The translations under genes and the position numbers were made by a program. 64,000 nucleotides of DNA. Origin: Chitinophaga filiformis (GTDB lineage Bacteria; Bacteroidota; Bacteroidia; Chitinophagales; Chitinophagaceae). The stretch lies in NCBI RefSeq assembly GCF_023100805.1, contig NZ_CP095855.1, positions 6,117,001-6,181,000 of the forward strand, given 5' to 3'. Position 1 is the stretch's first letter, and every line of letters begins with the position of its first letter. The notes under the pieces were generated by a model, which saw only the letters and a program-made list of their open reading frames with translations, was not told the origin of the DNA and did no database searches. This document shows, in pieces, positions 54,401-62,527 of the stretch.

Positions 54401-57400
54401 GATTAGCTGCACGAAGTATTTGCAATCGGATGCGAATATCAAATGTTGAGGCCTTATGAAGATATTGTTGGTAAAAAAAGGCAATTTCATCAGCGCTTCC
54501 CTGTTGGTAGTTAATCAAAATACTCGCACATACTTCGGTAATTTCTACAGGCAAGCGATCATAGGCCCGATATCGGAGCCTTGTCGCTTCTTTAGAGGCA
54601 GTGGACACTTCGCCGATAAGTTCCAACAATGGTAATCGACTGTTATATATTAGTTTTGCTCTTAGCAAATACCAGGGCAGCAGTCCACCCGATATTTCCA
54701 CAAATTGTTGACGAGATTCTCTTTCGTAATCTTCTTTACTGAGTACCCATTGCTGCGGCATCAGATGATCGGGAGATATGCTGACATTTTCCTGCAACAA
54801 TGATCTGATAGCAACTGCTTTGAAGAACAGCGCCCTGTCCTGGCTATAATTCGAGCTGACAGACATTGTCATCGCCCTCATCGGCACATATGCGCGCAAT
54901 ACCCATAATATTTTCACTTTAGACAACCGGGATGCCAGACAGGCTTCTAAAAACAATATAATGGCAGGCATTACCCTGTCATGAAGTAAATCTTCGGGTT
55001 TTGCAATGCGTGTATCACGATGAAAAAGCAGGTCTAAGCAGCCGGTAAGCAAAGACGCTTCGGGATAACGTCCCACCTCCGCAAGTGCGCTGGTGATCGC
55101 GACCGTAAAGTAGGGTTCAGATTGGCACTGATACAGTAGTGTTGTGATCTCATCAAAACGCCCCATATCTACCAGCCTGTTTGCCAGGTCCTGGACAATT
55201 CGGAAAACTGCTTCATTGGGCTGAAAGCCGGATAAAAATTCCAGGCAAGCGTCGACGCCATGAATATTTAAACTGGCGTAGGCCATTTCCAAAATATCCT
55301 GCTCGGCAACTTTATAGCGGCGCCCATCGGTATCATCCTCCTTGCCCGCTTGCTCAAAACAGATTTCTAACCACCGCTTTGCCGCCCGTAAAAAGCCGGC
55401 CGCTTCTCCATGACTATCTTTAATACCCGAAAGCAATGCAGCAGCATATATATTCTCTGACCCGTCCCATTGTCCCTTCAGCGATCGCTTAAAGGCAATT
55501 TCCTGTACCTTCTCTTTGTCCTGGAGGCTGACAAGCAAATCGATATTGTTCTGCAATAATTGAAATTGCCGCTGATCACCTGCTACTTCCTCCCCTGCCC
55601 GCATGGCCAGCTGAACAGCATCCTTATATTGAGATAAGCGCAACGCCGCTTTAAATGCAAATTGAAGACGGTAGACCCTGACATTTCTAGCATCGATCGG
55701 ATTGTCGACCGGCAGATACCGGTCCGAAAGCGCGATATCAATCAATTTTGCGTATTGCTCTGTCTGAAGATATAATTGAGGCAGCACAGCCGCGACGTAA
55801 ACAAAATCTGTGGCTATAGGTTCCAACAATTCCATGTACTTTTCATAGGCCTGCCGGGAAGCGATGAAAGTTTTACGGAACCAAGTTTCTGTCGGCTCAT
55901 CCCGGAACTGGATGGAAGTATCCGATATCCATAATGAACTACCAATGTCTGCAACAAAGCTACGCAAAGTGCTGACTTCAATATCTGATACCTTCGCAAG
56001 CACCTCAATAGGGATATAGGGGGGCAGACTTGCCAATCCCTGGCAAACTGCGTCAATATTGCCATGATAAAGTCCGGGTAGGCTATCCTTCAATCTACCT
56101 ATGGCCAGGCGTAGCTGATGTTCGATCTGCTGGTCTACCGATATCCCTGAAGGGCCAAGCGATTTAAGAAGATCCTCCACTGTTGCGTATTTCCCATGGA
56201 GTGTGTTGGCCTGCGCTCTTGGATTGCCAGCGGTCAACCGGTGAAATTCCGTCCCTTCGATGGATGACGACGCTGGAAAATGCTGTTGAAGGTTGTGCCG
56301 CGACTCTTGCGGTGAAAAAGGCGCTAACTCTAATCGTTCGACCAGACTGGGAGGCTGTAATAAAGCAATACGCTCTGTCCGACAAGAGTACACAAGGGTA
56401 CACCCCTGCGGCATTGTTTCTCTAAGCAGTTCATGTACAAAACAGGGCTCTCCGAATTCAGTGGCTGCCATTTCAGCATTGTCAGCCGCATCAATGATAA
56501 TAAAGAGCTTCGCATCCGGGACGGTTTTACGTAAGGAATCCACAACCGTATGCATCCGGACAAGAAAGGTACGCATAATCTCCTTTTCCTGGCTTCCCGC
56601 ATGCACGATCATGGGTGAACAAAACCCCTGAGACGCCAGTTCATTTGCAATCTGCACTAATGCATCTCGGTGTCTGTGTCGGGTAGAGCTTCGGTTTCTG
56701 TAGCCACCAGCTCCAAAACAGTCATATGCGATGCCCAGGGATCCTTCCGGTAAAGATTTGACGAATTGTTGACAAAACACAGACTTCCCAACGCCACCAT
56801 CTGCATGAACAATAACAGGTGCCGACGCGGCTATGATTTTCGATATCAGCACATCATAAGCCTGCCTGTTGATGATGTTATCAATATGGTTAAATATTGG
56901 TGGTGCCGGATGTAAGTCCCGCTCAGCAGTGACACCAAATCGTTGTAAAACATCTTCTTTTTTGATAACACCATTCGAATCAGGCATTACCTTGTCCTGC
57001 ATCAGGGTCGTCACGCTGTCCATTTGGGGTGTGTCGATAGCACCTGCCATCAGCTGGTTCAATTCAGCCCTAAGCTCATCGCGCTGGACATTATAATCTC
57101 CCAGGCCGTCTTCAAACCTCAGTCTACCACAGAATAGCTGCAGCTCATCTGGGCTAAGACCCTGTCCGTAACGTTCAACCGCACGTTTAAACCGGGTATC
57201 TTGACACCTGCTTTCAGACATAGCCAGCATATTGTCCTTTACATCCGGCTCAATAGGTCTGTTAGTGATAATAGTAAATGTAATATCTGCCGGTTGAATA
57301 TCTCCTAAACGAAGATGCTGGATAAATTTTTTGGCAAAACCAGTCAGGGTCTTTTTAAAATTACCTAGTTTAAATGGTGTATCCCCCTGAACGGTTGTAT

Positions 57401-57626
57401 GTTTGAGCTGTTGATATTCTACCTTTTCTCTTCCATCGAAAGTGGCATATTCCGACAGGTCAATAACATGTTCCCCTTCATGCTCTTCCTCCGAAGGAAT
57501 TGCTCCCTCAATGACAATGGTATGTAATGCTGCATTTGGATAGACCAGTCGCAAACAGCGTCTGGCCGCCCATCTATAATGAAAGACATCTCCTGCCCTG
57601 GAATAACTAACTGATTCGTTCGACAT
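51375..57626 (-). CDS. Avs-like STAND NTPase with N-terminal nuclease-like domain
   Basis: The 2083-residue protein begins with a restriction-fold-like domain: an Ile/Glu strand (TIVIEGAIPSEEEH), D56, and VEYQQLKHTT (E70, Q73-L-K75), the D...Q-x-K variant seen in DUF4297/Cap4-type nucleases. A STAND NTPase follows: P-loop ADGGVGKS (275-282) and Walker B FIIIDAAD (375-382), then CTLVYSCRTER as a sensor-1-like strand. From about 530 to 2083 it is a long helical-repeat region, as in sensors of Avs/STAND proteins. By family knowledge these detect phage proteins and trigger the nuclease; the trigger here is unknown. Length is at the upper end for Avs proteins. Confidence 0.82.
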   Translation of the reverse strand: MSNESVSYSRAGDVFHYRWAARRCLRLVYPNAALHTIVIEGAIPSEEEHEGEHVIDLSEYATFDGREKVEYQQLKHTTVQGDTPFKLGNFKKTLTGFAKKFIQHLRLGDIQPADITFTIITNRPIEPDVKDNMLAMSESRCQDTRFKRAVERYGQGLSPDELQLFCGRLRFEDGLGDYNVQRDELRAELNQLMAGAIDTPQMDSVTTLMQDKVMPDSNGVIKKEDVLQRFGVTAERDLHPAPPIFNHIDNIINRQAYDVLISKIIAASAPVIVHADGGVGKSVFCQQFVKSLPEGSLGIAYDCFGAGGYRNRSSTRHRHRDALVQIANELASQGFCSPMIVHAGSQEKEIMRTFLVRMHTVVDSLRKTVPDAKLFIIIDAADNAEMAATEFGEPCFVHELLRETMPQGCTLVYSCRTERIALLQPPSLVERLELAPFSPQESRHNLQQHFPASSSIEGTEFHRLTAGNPRAQANTLHGKYATVEDLLKSLGPSGISVDQQIEHQLRLAIGRLKDSLPGLYHGNIDAVCQGLASLPPYIPIEVLAKVSDIEVSTLRSFVADIGSSLWISDTSIQFRDEPTETWFRKTFIASRQAYEKYMELLEPIATDFVYVAAVLPQLYLQTEQYAKLIDIALSDRYLPVDNPIDARNVRVYRLQFAFKAALRLSQYKDAVQLAMRAGEEVAGDQRQFQLLQNNIDLLVSLQDKEKVQEIAFKRSLKGQWDGSENIYAAALLSGIKDSHGEAAGFLRAAKRWLEICFEQAGKEDDTDGRRYKVAEQDILEMAYASLNIHGVDACLEFLSGFQPNEAVFRIVQDLANRLVDMGRFDEITTLLYQCQSEPYFTVAITSALAEVGRYPEASLLTGCLDLLFHRDTRIAKPEDLLHDRVMPAIILFLEACLASRLSKVKILWVLRAYVPMRAMTMSVSSNYSQDRALFFKAVAIRSLLQENVSISPDHLMPQQWVLSKEDYERESRQQFVEISGGLLPWYLLRAKLIYNSRLPLLELIGEVSTASKEATRLRYRAYDRLPVEITEVCASILINYQQGSADEIAFFYQQYLHKASTFDIRIRLQILRAANRTTHLVSIAQDLELSTFELVKRATGRGQDEISDDYVALSRAVINTSIDDARLYFNEAIIIVSKFGDELVQRWEAVASLAKEAAGGVIPEELAYRFIRCAELVGNSVTREKHWSRNEAISICAKMSPAVALASLSRWRDRAVGRFEYNFQALIIELLKSGYITPVISWSLTRLLPGYDVKHILESCLIHEPSPVIQQQIFDDAIVLLSQQGVQDDAWVKMSTLGQRHSLGIPDIVHDKVAVTVRHDSDNAPDKITPTDNASPKIIDWNEVFAGIDLFNLNDFLMLLDKSNNLMHDTGHKILFAEVIGRIKEGQLWDFINVLLDCDHINHFEMSTFLSLIPTNWQNRVSFKQKWEKVIHDCGMRYAHDLTNEYNFNTFIKQTGIKEPQSKPLKVGVMAGLAGGSEVNDATVFFGLAQQVASLLNAQQATQVLDYAIGRFELHCEPDFGDGPWSEWLCPSNTAAKNIAQFIWSVLGAPKTSQRWSAAHCVRKLSDFGCNAEIDALIQCLHSDHVGAFGGKQLVFYHLHARLYLLIALSRISQSRVTLLNSYAVSFADLALKQDHILIQRAARDIALTVEQSFPNTFDAQMLEALNNVGRPIGQRVESHRYTTDSYLHQEGRVDDNIEFDFAWDFDRYWFAPQGKVFGISEQQVEQIAANVVINEWAQGNKDAFKQDARRTQWASSSAEDGVWSSHGNYPKTDNLQFYLSYHALMVVAGRLLQTMPVIIEETGEDPLEDWLSEHWLTRKDGKWLADHRAPLPPRLVNNEAAQNDFTHWQEEITTEDFLACLKTQLLDKEGLIIKGSWQENTRSRMQSVSISSALVSTAAASALLRTLSTYESTYDYGLPAYEDAWLEFDIAPFALKGWVQDHHISKGIDQQDPYAGRVDYPFFQLGDSIIGKCGLEMGNVENHWLDGATGQLALQCDTWGSYQDATDKEPGQYGMRLIATLPFLQHVCDIFDCDIIFDVRIRRDIPAEYRSRDAEYRHPVSRIFLLSKHGKLTTTTADYQLG

Positions 57627-58430
57627 AATATTGATACGACTATTATTCAGGATCCTGGTCCCTCGTCCTGTCGGCCATTTTCATATATCCATATTCTCCT
57701 TCATACCATCCAAAACGGCGCCCATTCCGCATTTCAAATCCTATGAGGAGGGATCATGAACAACACACTCCTATCTTCAGGACTTGATTAATACAGGATC
57801 CCAATTTCTAAATCTGATAAATAGCGCTTAGACTTGTAAACTTACCGAAGCTGAAACTACCCACACTAAAAGTGTGCACATGGAGGTTATTTCATTAGGA
57901 GTCAGGAACAACCAAGCAAATTTTACCATCTCGAATGTAAGTAATTTTGCGCAACCATGTGGCAGGTGAGACATAAATGTTCTAAATTAACCATGTACTG
58001 ATCGCCGACGCAGGAAGTATCTCTACGAAAATATTTAACTGTGAAATTATTTCTGCGTAGAAGAAAGGATTAGCATTTACACGCTTTTGCTACTGTATGC
58101 ACAGATAATGGTTGTAGTGAGTGCGACGAACAGCCAGATACAATTTTTTACATGTCTTTCCGTAGAAACTATTAATCGGATTTCAATATTGAAATTGCTC
58201 ACCTCAACGCATGCAGATGTCATCGTCGTTTTGCGAACTTTTCTGCTATGAATCGCCAATTAAGGTAATTGTTAATGATTTATCTTTTTTAGCTTTTTTA
58301 TTTATATTAGTAGCAGCGTTTGTTAGCATCTTATACTTCAAGCCGGGACAATAAGAATGAATTAAAGCGGCAGTTAACCCATACGAACCTCCCCAGGTTT
58401 TCCTCGGATATACGGCTTAATTCAACAATC
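57627..58430. other. Intergenic region between Avs-like gene and MauE gene
   Basis: About 800 bases with no credible gene; the minus-strand frame at 58077-58259 is Thr/Ser-rich and not protein-like. It is the shared upstream region of the divergent Avs-like gene (minus) and MauE gene (plus). No terminator or promoter was assigned with confidence. Confidence 0.4.
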
Positions 58431-58871
58431 ATGAAAACAACTACCCTTGTGGCATGGATATCCTATGCTTTATTCTTTCTGTTTATGTATGCCAGCATCA
58501 GTAAGCTGATAGCGTTCGAATATTATCTGTACGATCTTACCAGGTCACCTTTATTAAAAACCTATGCGCTGACAGTAGCCATAGCTGTTCCTGCCTTGGA
58601 ATTCATAACTGCAGCCTTACTGGTGCCTGGAAAAACACGTGTTTTTGGATTGGCAAGTGCAGTGATACTGCTGCTGCTGTTTACAGGCTATGTCTTGTAT
58701 GTACTTTCGTTTACTAAAGATCGCCCGTGTACCTGCGGAGGCATCGTAAGACAGCTCACCTGGCCGCAGCACCTGGTTTTTAATCTGGCTTTTTTGCTCC
58801 TGGCCATTGCCGGGTTCTGTCTACAACATATTTCTTTTACCCTTAAAAACAAGTATCATGAAAAAGTCTAA
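58431..58871 (+). CDS. MauE-like membrane protein
   Basis: 146 residues from ATG 58431 (MKTTTLVAWISYALFFLFMY); the upstream in-frame start to 58320 adds a basic leader and is unlikely. About four TM helices surround a CTCGG motif (RPCTCGGIVRQLTWPQHLVF), the MauE/DoxX-like methylamine-utilisation family hallmark, where a Cys pair may act in redox transfer. Such genes are common, in small clusters with DUF6520 proteins, in Bacteroidota. It overlaps the next gene by 14 bases. Confidence 0.8.
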   Translation: MKTTTLVAWISYALFFLFMYASISKLIAFEYYLYDLTRSPLLKTYALTVAIAVPALEFITAALLVPGKTRVFGLASAVILLLLFTGYVLYVLSFTKDRPCTCGGIVRQLTWPQHLVFNLAFLLLAIAGFCLQHISFTLKNKYHEKV

Positions 58872-59094
58872 AATTATACTGGTGGCAATCGTTCTACTTG
58901 CCGCAGTTGGCGCGGCTATGGCTACAAAAGCCCGGTCCTTTATTGGCTATATCAATATGGGGGGCGTTTATTCTCCCGTATGGGTGCCTTTTGATTGTCC
59001 ACAGGCTGGCTGGGGATGTGTGTATACGTCAAACAACATGACGTATCAAATCTATACGCTGTCAGGCATCTGGTTTAATCCTGTACGTCCATAA
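58858..59094 (+). CDS. DUF6520 small secreted protein
   Basis: 78 residues from ATG 58858 (the earlier ATG at 58807 gives a non-conserved leader). It has a signal-like start (KKSKIILVAIVLLAAVGAAM then ATKARS) and a short mature part with two Cys in FDCPQAGWGCVYTSN. DUF6520 is a small Bacteroidota family found beside MauE genes, as here. A redox substrate of the MauE-like protein is a plausible guess. A strong terminator follows. Confidence 0.75.
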   Translation: MKKSKIILVAIVLLAAVGAAMATKARSFIGYINMGGVYSPVWVPFDCPQAGWGCVYTSNNMTYQIYTLSGIWFNPVRP

Positions 59095-59097
59095 AAG

Positions 59098-59123
59098 AGG
59101 GCTGGCAAAAAAACCAGCCCTTT
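59098..59123 (+). terminator. Terminator of the MauE-DUF6520 operon
   Basis: AGGGCTGG (59098-59105) pairs with CCAGCCCT (59114-59121) across C-A7, then TTT. It lies 4 bases past the DUF6520 stop and about 35 bases from the group II intron end. Confidence 0.85.
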
Positions 59124-59159
59124 ATACCTATTTATCAACCAATTTTCAACTATCAATTA

Positions 59160-60497
59160 TCAGTAAGTAAACCCAGGTATCACAACCTGAGATTCTGTTA
59201 GAACGGCACGTAACAGTCTCCCGTTATGCCGCTCCGATTTTCCTACCGTTGGTTTCGAGTTAAGTAGTTCCCAGTGTGCAAACAACTTTGGTCTGCGCAC
59301 GGAGATTTGATGAAGCCATTTAACTGTCTTCATTCCTCCTGTTCGAAGTCTCTTGTATTTTCGTCTTGCCCATGCTTGGAGCTTGACATTTAAAATGTGC
59401 ATAAACTCTTTCAATTTTGTTTTGTAAAATGTTCCATAGTAATGGATCCATCCTCTAACTACAGGATTGATCTCACGAGCAATATCCTGCAGCGTATTTG
59501 TTGTCTTCTTCAACACTTCCCACTCTTTCATCTTCTCATTCATCGCTTTCATCGCTTTTCTGCTCACAGCGGGTAGAAAGCTGGTGAACCATTCTCCTCT
59601 TATACTGTTCTGTGCACTTCTTGGCATAAACGTAAATCCAAGAAAATCGAACGATATATTTGGATAGTCCTTGTAAAACCTTCTGTTACTGTCCTTGCAG
59701 AAGACAAGCTTTGTTTTCGATGCATGCATCTGAAGACCACATTCGGATAACCTCTTAGCTACTGCTTTCATCACTGTCTGGCCTTCATTCTGTGACCAGC
59801 ATGTTATGATAGCGTCATCAGCATAGCGAATAAGAGTACACTGTGGGAACTCAATGCTTAACCATTTATCCATTGTGTAATGGAGATAAAGGTTGGCAAG
59901 CAGTGGCCCGATAACAGAACCTTGAGGAACTCCTTTGGTTCTTGCTACTAGTGTTCCATCTTTTAGTTGAAGTGGAGCAACTAACCATCTTTCAATGTAT
60001 AGAAGTATCCACTTCGTGTCGCAATGCTTCCTGACTGCTTTCATCAGCAGATCATGTGGAATGTTGTCAAAGAACCCTTTGATGTCCATGTCTACTACCC
60101 AAGACTGTTTCCAGCAACTTTTCTTTGCTTTCTCTACAGCTTGTACAGCAGATTTTCCTGGACGGTAACCATAAGAGTCATTTAAGAACAGTGGCTCAAG
60201 CGTAGGTTCGAGTAAACCTCTTACTACGGTTTGGGCAATCCGGTCTTGGATGGTTGGTATGCCAAGAGGTCTTAGTCCACCTCCTTTCTTTGGTATCTCA
60301 ACCAGTTTCACCGGTGGTGGCATGTAAGAGCCTGAACTCATTTTGTTCCAAAGCTTGTACAGATGATTTCTGTAATCTTTGTCAAACTCGTTCATGCTTA
60401 CTTCATCCACTCCTGCGCTACCTCTGTTTGATTTTACTTTCTGATAGGCAACCATTACCAGTCTTCGACTGATACTAAACGGTTTTGTTTTGCTCAT
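59160..60497 (-). CDS. ltrA: Group II intron reverse transcriptase/maturase
   Basis: 445 residues from ATG 60497 (MSKTKPFSISRRLVMVAYQK), chosen because AGGAGG lies 8 bases upstream (60505-60510 on the plus strand reads CCTCCT), a rare clear Shine-Dalgarno site here. Reverse transcriptase motifs: RPLGIPTIQDRIAQ, SYGYRPGKSAVQAV, YADD near residue 225, GVPQGSVIGPLLANLYLHY. The maturase region (GWIHYYGTFYKTKLKEFM) follows, with no endonuclease domain. By family knowledge it splices and mobilises the intron. The last 25 codons contain the intron domain V. The N-terminus to 60563 is an upstream extension and unlikely. Confidence 0.9.
   Translation of the reverse strand: MSKTKPFSISRRLVMVAYQKVKSNRGSAGVDEVSMNEFDKDYRNHLYKLWNKMSSGSYMPPPVKLVEIPKKGGGLRPLGIPTIQDRIAQTVVRGLLEPTLEPLFLNDSYGYRPGKSAVQAVEKAKKSCWKQSWVVDMDIKGFFDNIPHDLLMKAVRKHCDTKWILLYIERWLVAPLQLKDGTLVARTKGVPQGSVIGPLLANLYLHYTMDKWLSIEFPQCTLIRYADDAIITCWSQNEGQTVMKAVAKRLSECGLQMHASKTKLVFCKDSNRRFYKDYPNISFDFLGFTFMPRSAQNSIRGEWFTSFLPAVSRKAMKAMNEKMKEWEVLKKTTNTLQDIAREINPVVRGWIHYYGTFYKTKLKEFMHILNVKLQAWARRKYKRLRTGGMKTVKWLHQISVRRPKLFAHWELLNSKPTVGKSERHNGRLLRAVLTESQVVIPGFTY
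59201..59234 (-). ncRNA. Group II intron domain V
   Basis: On the minus strand the 34 bases GAGCGGCATAACGGGAGACT-GTTACGTGCCGTTC fold as domain V: lower stem GAGCGGCA/UGCCGUUC (8 pairs, one G-U), a 2-base CG bulge, an upper stem UAACGG/CUGUUA and a GAGA (GNRA) tetraloop. The catalytic AGC triad is in the lower stem. It overlaps the maturase reading frame near its C-terminus (SERHNGRLLRAVL). Confidence 0.88.
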
Positions 60498-61070
60498 TTT
60501 CGTACCTCCTGACTTGTTCGTCAACAAATCAGTTTTCGTTAATGAATAAAAACTGGAAAACAACTTCCCTTCGCTATTATTACTTTTCAGTAACCGTCAT
60601 CACTACTACGGAAGTTTCTGCCCCAGTGCTGCACATCAATACTTTCCTTCTTGTAGTGTCTCTTACTTGAAGTTTTCTCTTAGCATTGCAACGACTGGTT
60701 CTCACGTTCCATGTAAATGCCTGTGTTAAGCTCACGCTGTCTATACGCCGGATGCCGCAGTATCAGTAAACAGGTATCCTTACTGCTTATCCCAACATTG
60801 CTACTACATATTGGTTTTGACATCATTTAATCCTTTCGACGCTTCTGCTGACAGTTCACTTATTGTTCGTCTTCATTAACACATACCTGACATCTTTCTC
60901 GATGCCTTTTCCTTTGATGCTCACTACCACAACTCTTTATTGCAGCAGCTAAAGGTGGTTTGATAACAACTCCTGTAAGCCGTTACCGATGGGCCGTCCA
61001 TCATCATCTACATAGCATTAAATAACAATCTCAAAGAACTAATTTGAAAATGATCATTTATTCGTGACAC
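60498..61070 (-). other. Probable 5' ribozyme part of the group II intron
   Basis: No protein gene is seen on either strand in these 573 bases. They lie between the SusD stop and the maturase start, in the position of intron domains I-IV. The exact 5' splice site (GUGYG) is not identified. Confidence 0.45.
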
Positions 61071-62501
61071 TCAGTAGCCTGGATTCTGCTGCAAGTTGGG
61101 ATTGAGCAGGGTTTCGGCTTTAGGAAAGGGCAACAGCTTATATTCAGGCTTCCAAAAGTTATTGTTATTGAGAGCCAGGGCCTCCATTACTGCATCGCAG
61201 CTGCCGGAGCGTTTAAGATCGAACCAGCGGTGGCCTTGTTCGGTGAACAGTTCTACCTGCCGCTCTTTCATTATTAACTTTAGCAGGTTGGCCTGTGATA
61301 TTTGCGTATTGTTTAACGTATATAAAAATAAGCCGGCCCGCTTTCTCAGTACATTTATATCAGCCAGCGCTTCCGCATATCTACCTAAATGCACACGTGC
61401 CTCGGCTCTTATCAAATATAGCTCCGCCAAACGAAGCATCATAGTATATTCCGTTGGATCGGTACTATTCTTTATTTTATATTTATACGCATAGTAATAT
61501 GATGCGGGATGTACAGAGGCAGTGTCAATATAAACCCCTGTCCAATAGGTTCTTCTTTGGTCACCTGCTTCAAATGCATCCATTAATGTTTTGCTCAGTG
61601 CTGTTCTATGGTCATTTTTGGGTGTATTTGTGAGTATAAACCAGAATCCTTCCATAGTATTAATGTTCATCGCGTTAGGCGTAGGTAATGCGAACTGCCA
61701 GATGGCCTCCTGGGAGGTACGCAGAAAAGCCGACTGGATAGACTCTATTTTATAAGCCGGATTGCTGATTACTAAAGACGCCGCCCGTTCGGCTTCTGCA
61801 TATTTAGCATCATACAGATAGGCCCTTGCCAGCAGCGCGCCGGCACAGGCGCTGTTAGGCCGGGTACGTTCGGCATCTATACTTAAATTGCTGTCCTTTA
61901 CATATGTTATGCTTAGCTGTTGCCGGGCAATGATAAGATCATCTATGATCTGTTTATATACATCACTCACAGGCGTACGGGATAATTCAGCATTCGCTTT
62001 ATAGTCGCTATTAAGCGCTAGGGGTATATCACCAAACAGATTAACCAAGTTCAGATACCAGTAAGCCCTTATAAACAACGCTTCTGCCATTAATTGCTTT
62101 TTTACGCTGGCATCAAGTGACGGTGAAACACTACATTTTTCGAAAATTACATTAGCCCTGGAAATATAATTATATGCCAGCTTCCAATACTGGGAAATGT
62201 AACCATTGGTACCACAATTGATGCGGTGGTAGTAAAACTCCTCTTCATCTTCATTAGTAGGATAATCCAGTTCGTCCCCTATAAGACCGGTAAGCACCGC
62301 CGTATAATAGGGACTGGCTTGCATGATCAGCATTTCGCCATAAATGCCGCGCATGGCAGATATAGCGGTTTCATTGGAACTAAATACTTTCTCTTCTTCA
62401 ATTTGGGTGCCGGGCTGCGGTACATTTACAAATTTTTCACAGGCAGTAGCCGGCAGTAGACATAACAGTAGTAAATAAATTCTCAGAACATTCTTTTTCA
62501 T
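61071..62501 (-). CDS. RagB/SusD family outer-membrane lipoprotein
   Basis: 476 residues with a lipoprotein signal (MKKNVLRIYLLLLCLLPATA then C21). SusD features: VFSSNETAISAMRGIYGEML, ALFIRAYWYLNLVNLFGDIP, RTPVSDVYKQIIDDLIIARQ, and the C-terminal RLAELYLIRAEARVHLGRYA and KERQVELFTEQGHRWFDLKR, as in the SusD_RagB fold. By family knowledge it sits on the cell surface over a SusC TonB channel and takes up a glycan or other ligand. The SusC gene lies 26 bases upstream. Its ligand is not predictable. Confidence 0.95.
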   Translation of the reverse strand: MKKNVLRIYLLLLCLLPATACEKFVNVPQPGTQIEEEKVFSSNETAISAMRGIYGEMLIMQASPYYTAVLTGLIGDELDYPTNEDEEEFYYHRINCGTNGYISQYWKLAYNYISRANVIFEKCSVSPSLDASVKKQLMAEALFIRAYWYLNLVNLFGDIPLALNSDYKANAELSRTPVSDVYKQIIDDLIIARQQLSITYVKDSNLSIDAERTRPNSACAGALLARAYLYDAKYAEAERAASLVISNPAYKIESIQSAFLRTSQEAIWQFALPTPNAMNINTMEGFWFILTNTPKNDHRTALSKTLMDAFEAGDQRRTYWTGVYIDTASVHPASYYYAYKYKIKNSTDPTEYTMMLRLAELYLIRAEARVHLGRYAEALADINVLRKRAGLFLYTLNNTQISQANLLKLIMKERQVELFTEQGHRWFDLKRSGSCDAVMEALALNNNNFWKPEYKLLPFPKAETLLNPNLQQNPGY

Positions 62502-62527
62502 AAAATACGTAGAATTGTTATTGATAA

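Larger units (their letters stand above)
59160..61060 (-). mobile_element. Group II intron (approximate limits)
   Basis: On the minus strand the element runs from somewhere near 60.5-61.06 kb (5' ribozyme part, no GUGYG start pinned down) through the maturase to about 59160. The 3' end is near GGGTTTACTTACTG, just past a domain VI-like stem. The neighbours are a SusD gene (stop at 61071) upstream and a MauE-DUF6520 operon downstream. The 5' boundary is uncertain by several hundred bases. Confidence 0.6.

Noticed and set aside
58077-58259. 60-codon minus-strand frame in the Avs/MauE gap
   Set aside because: Short, no domain, in a gene-poor region.
61000-61070. Group II intron 5' splice site near GTGTCACG just after the SusD stop
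   Set aside because: It does not match a GUGYG start well enough to set the boundary.
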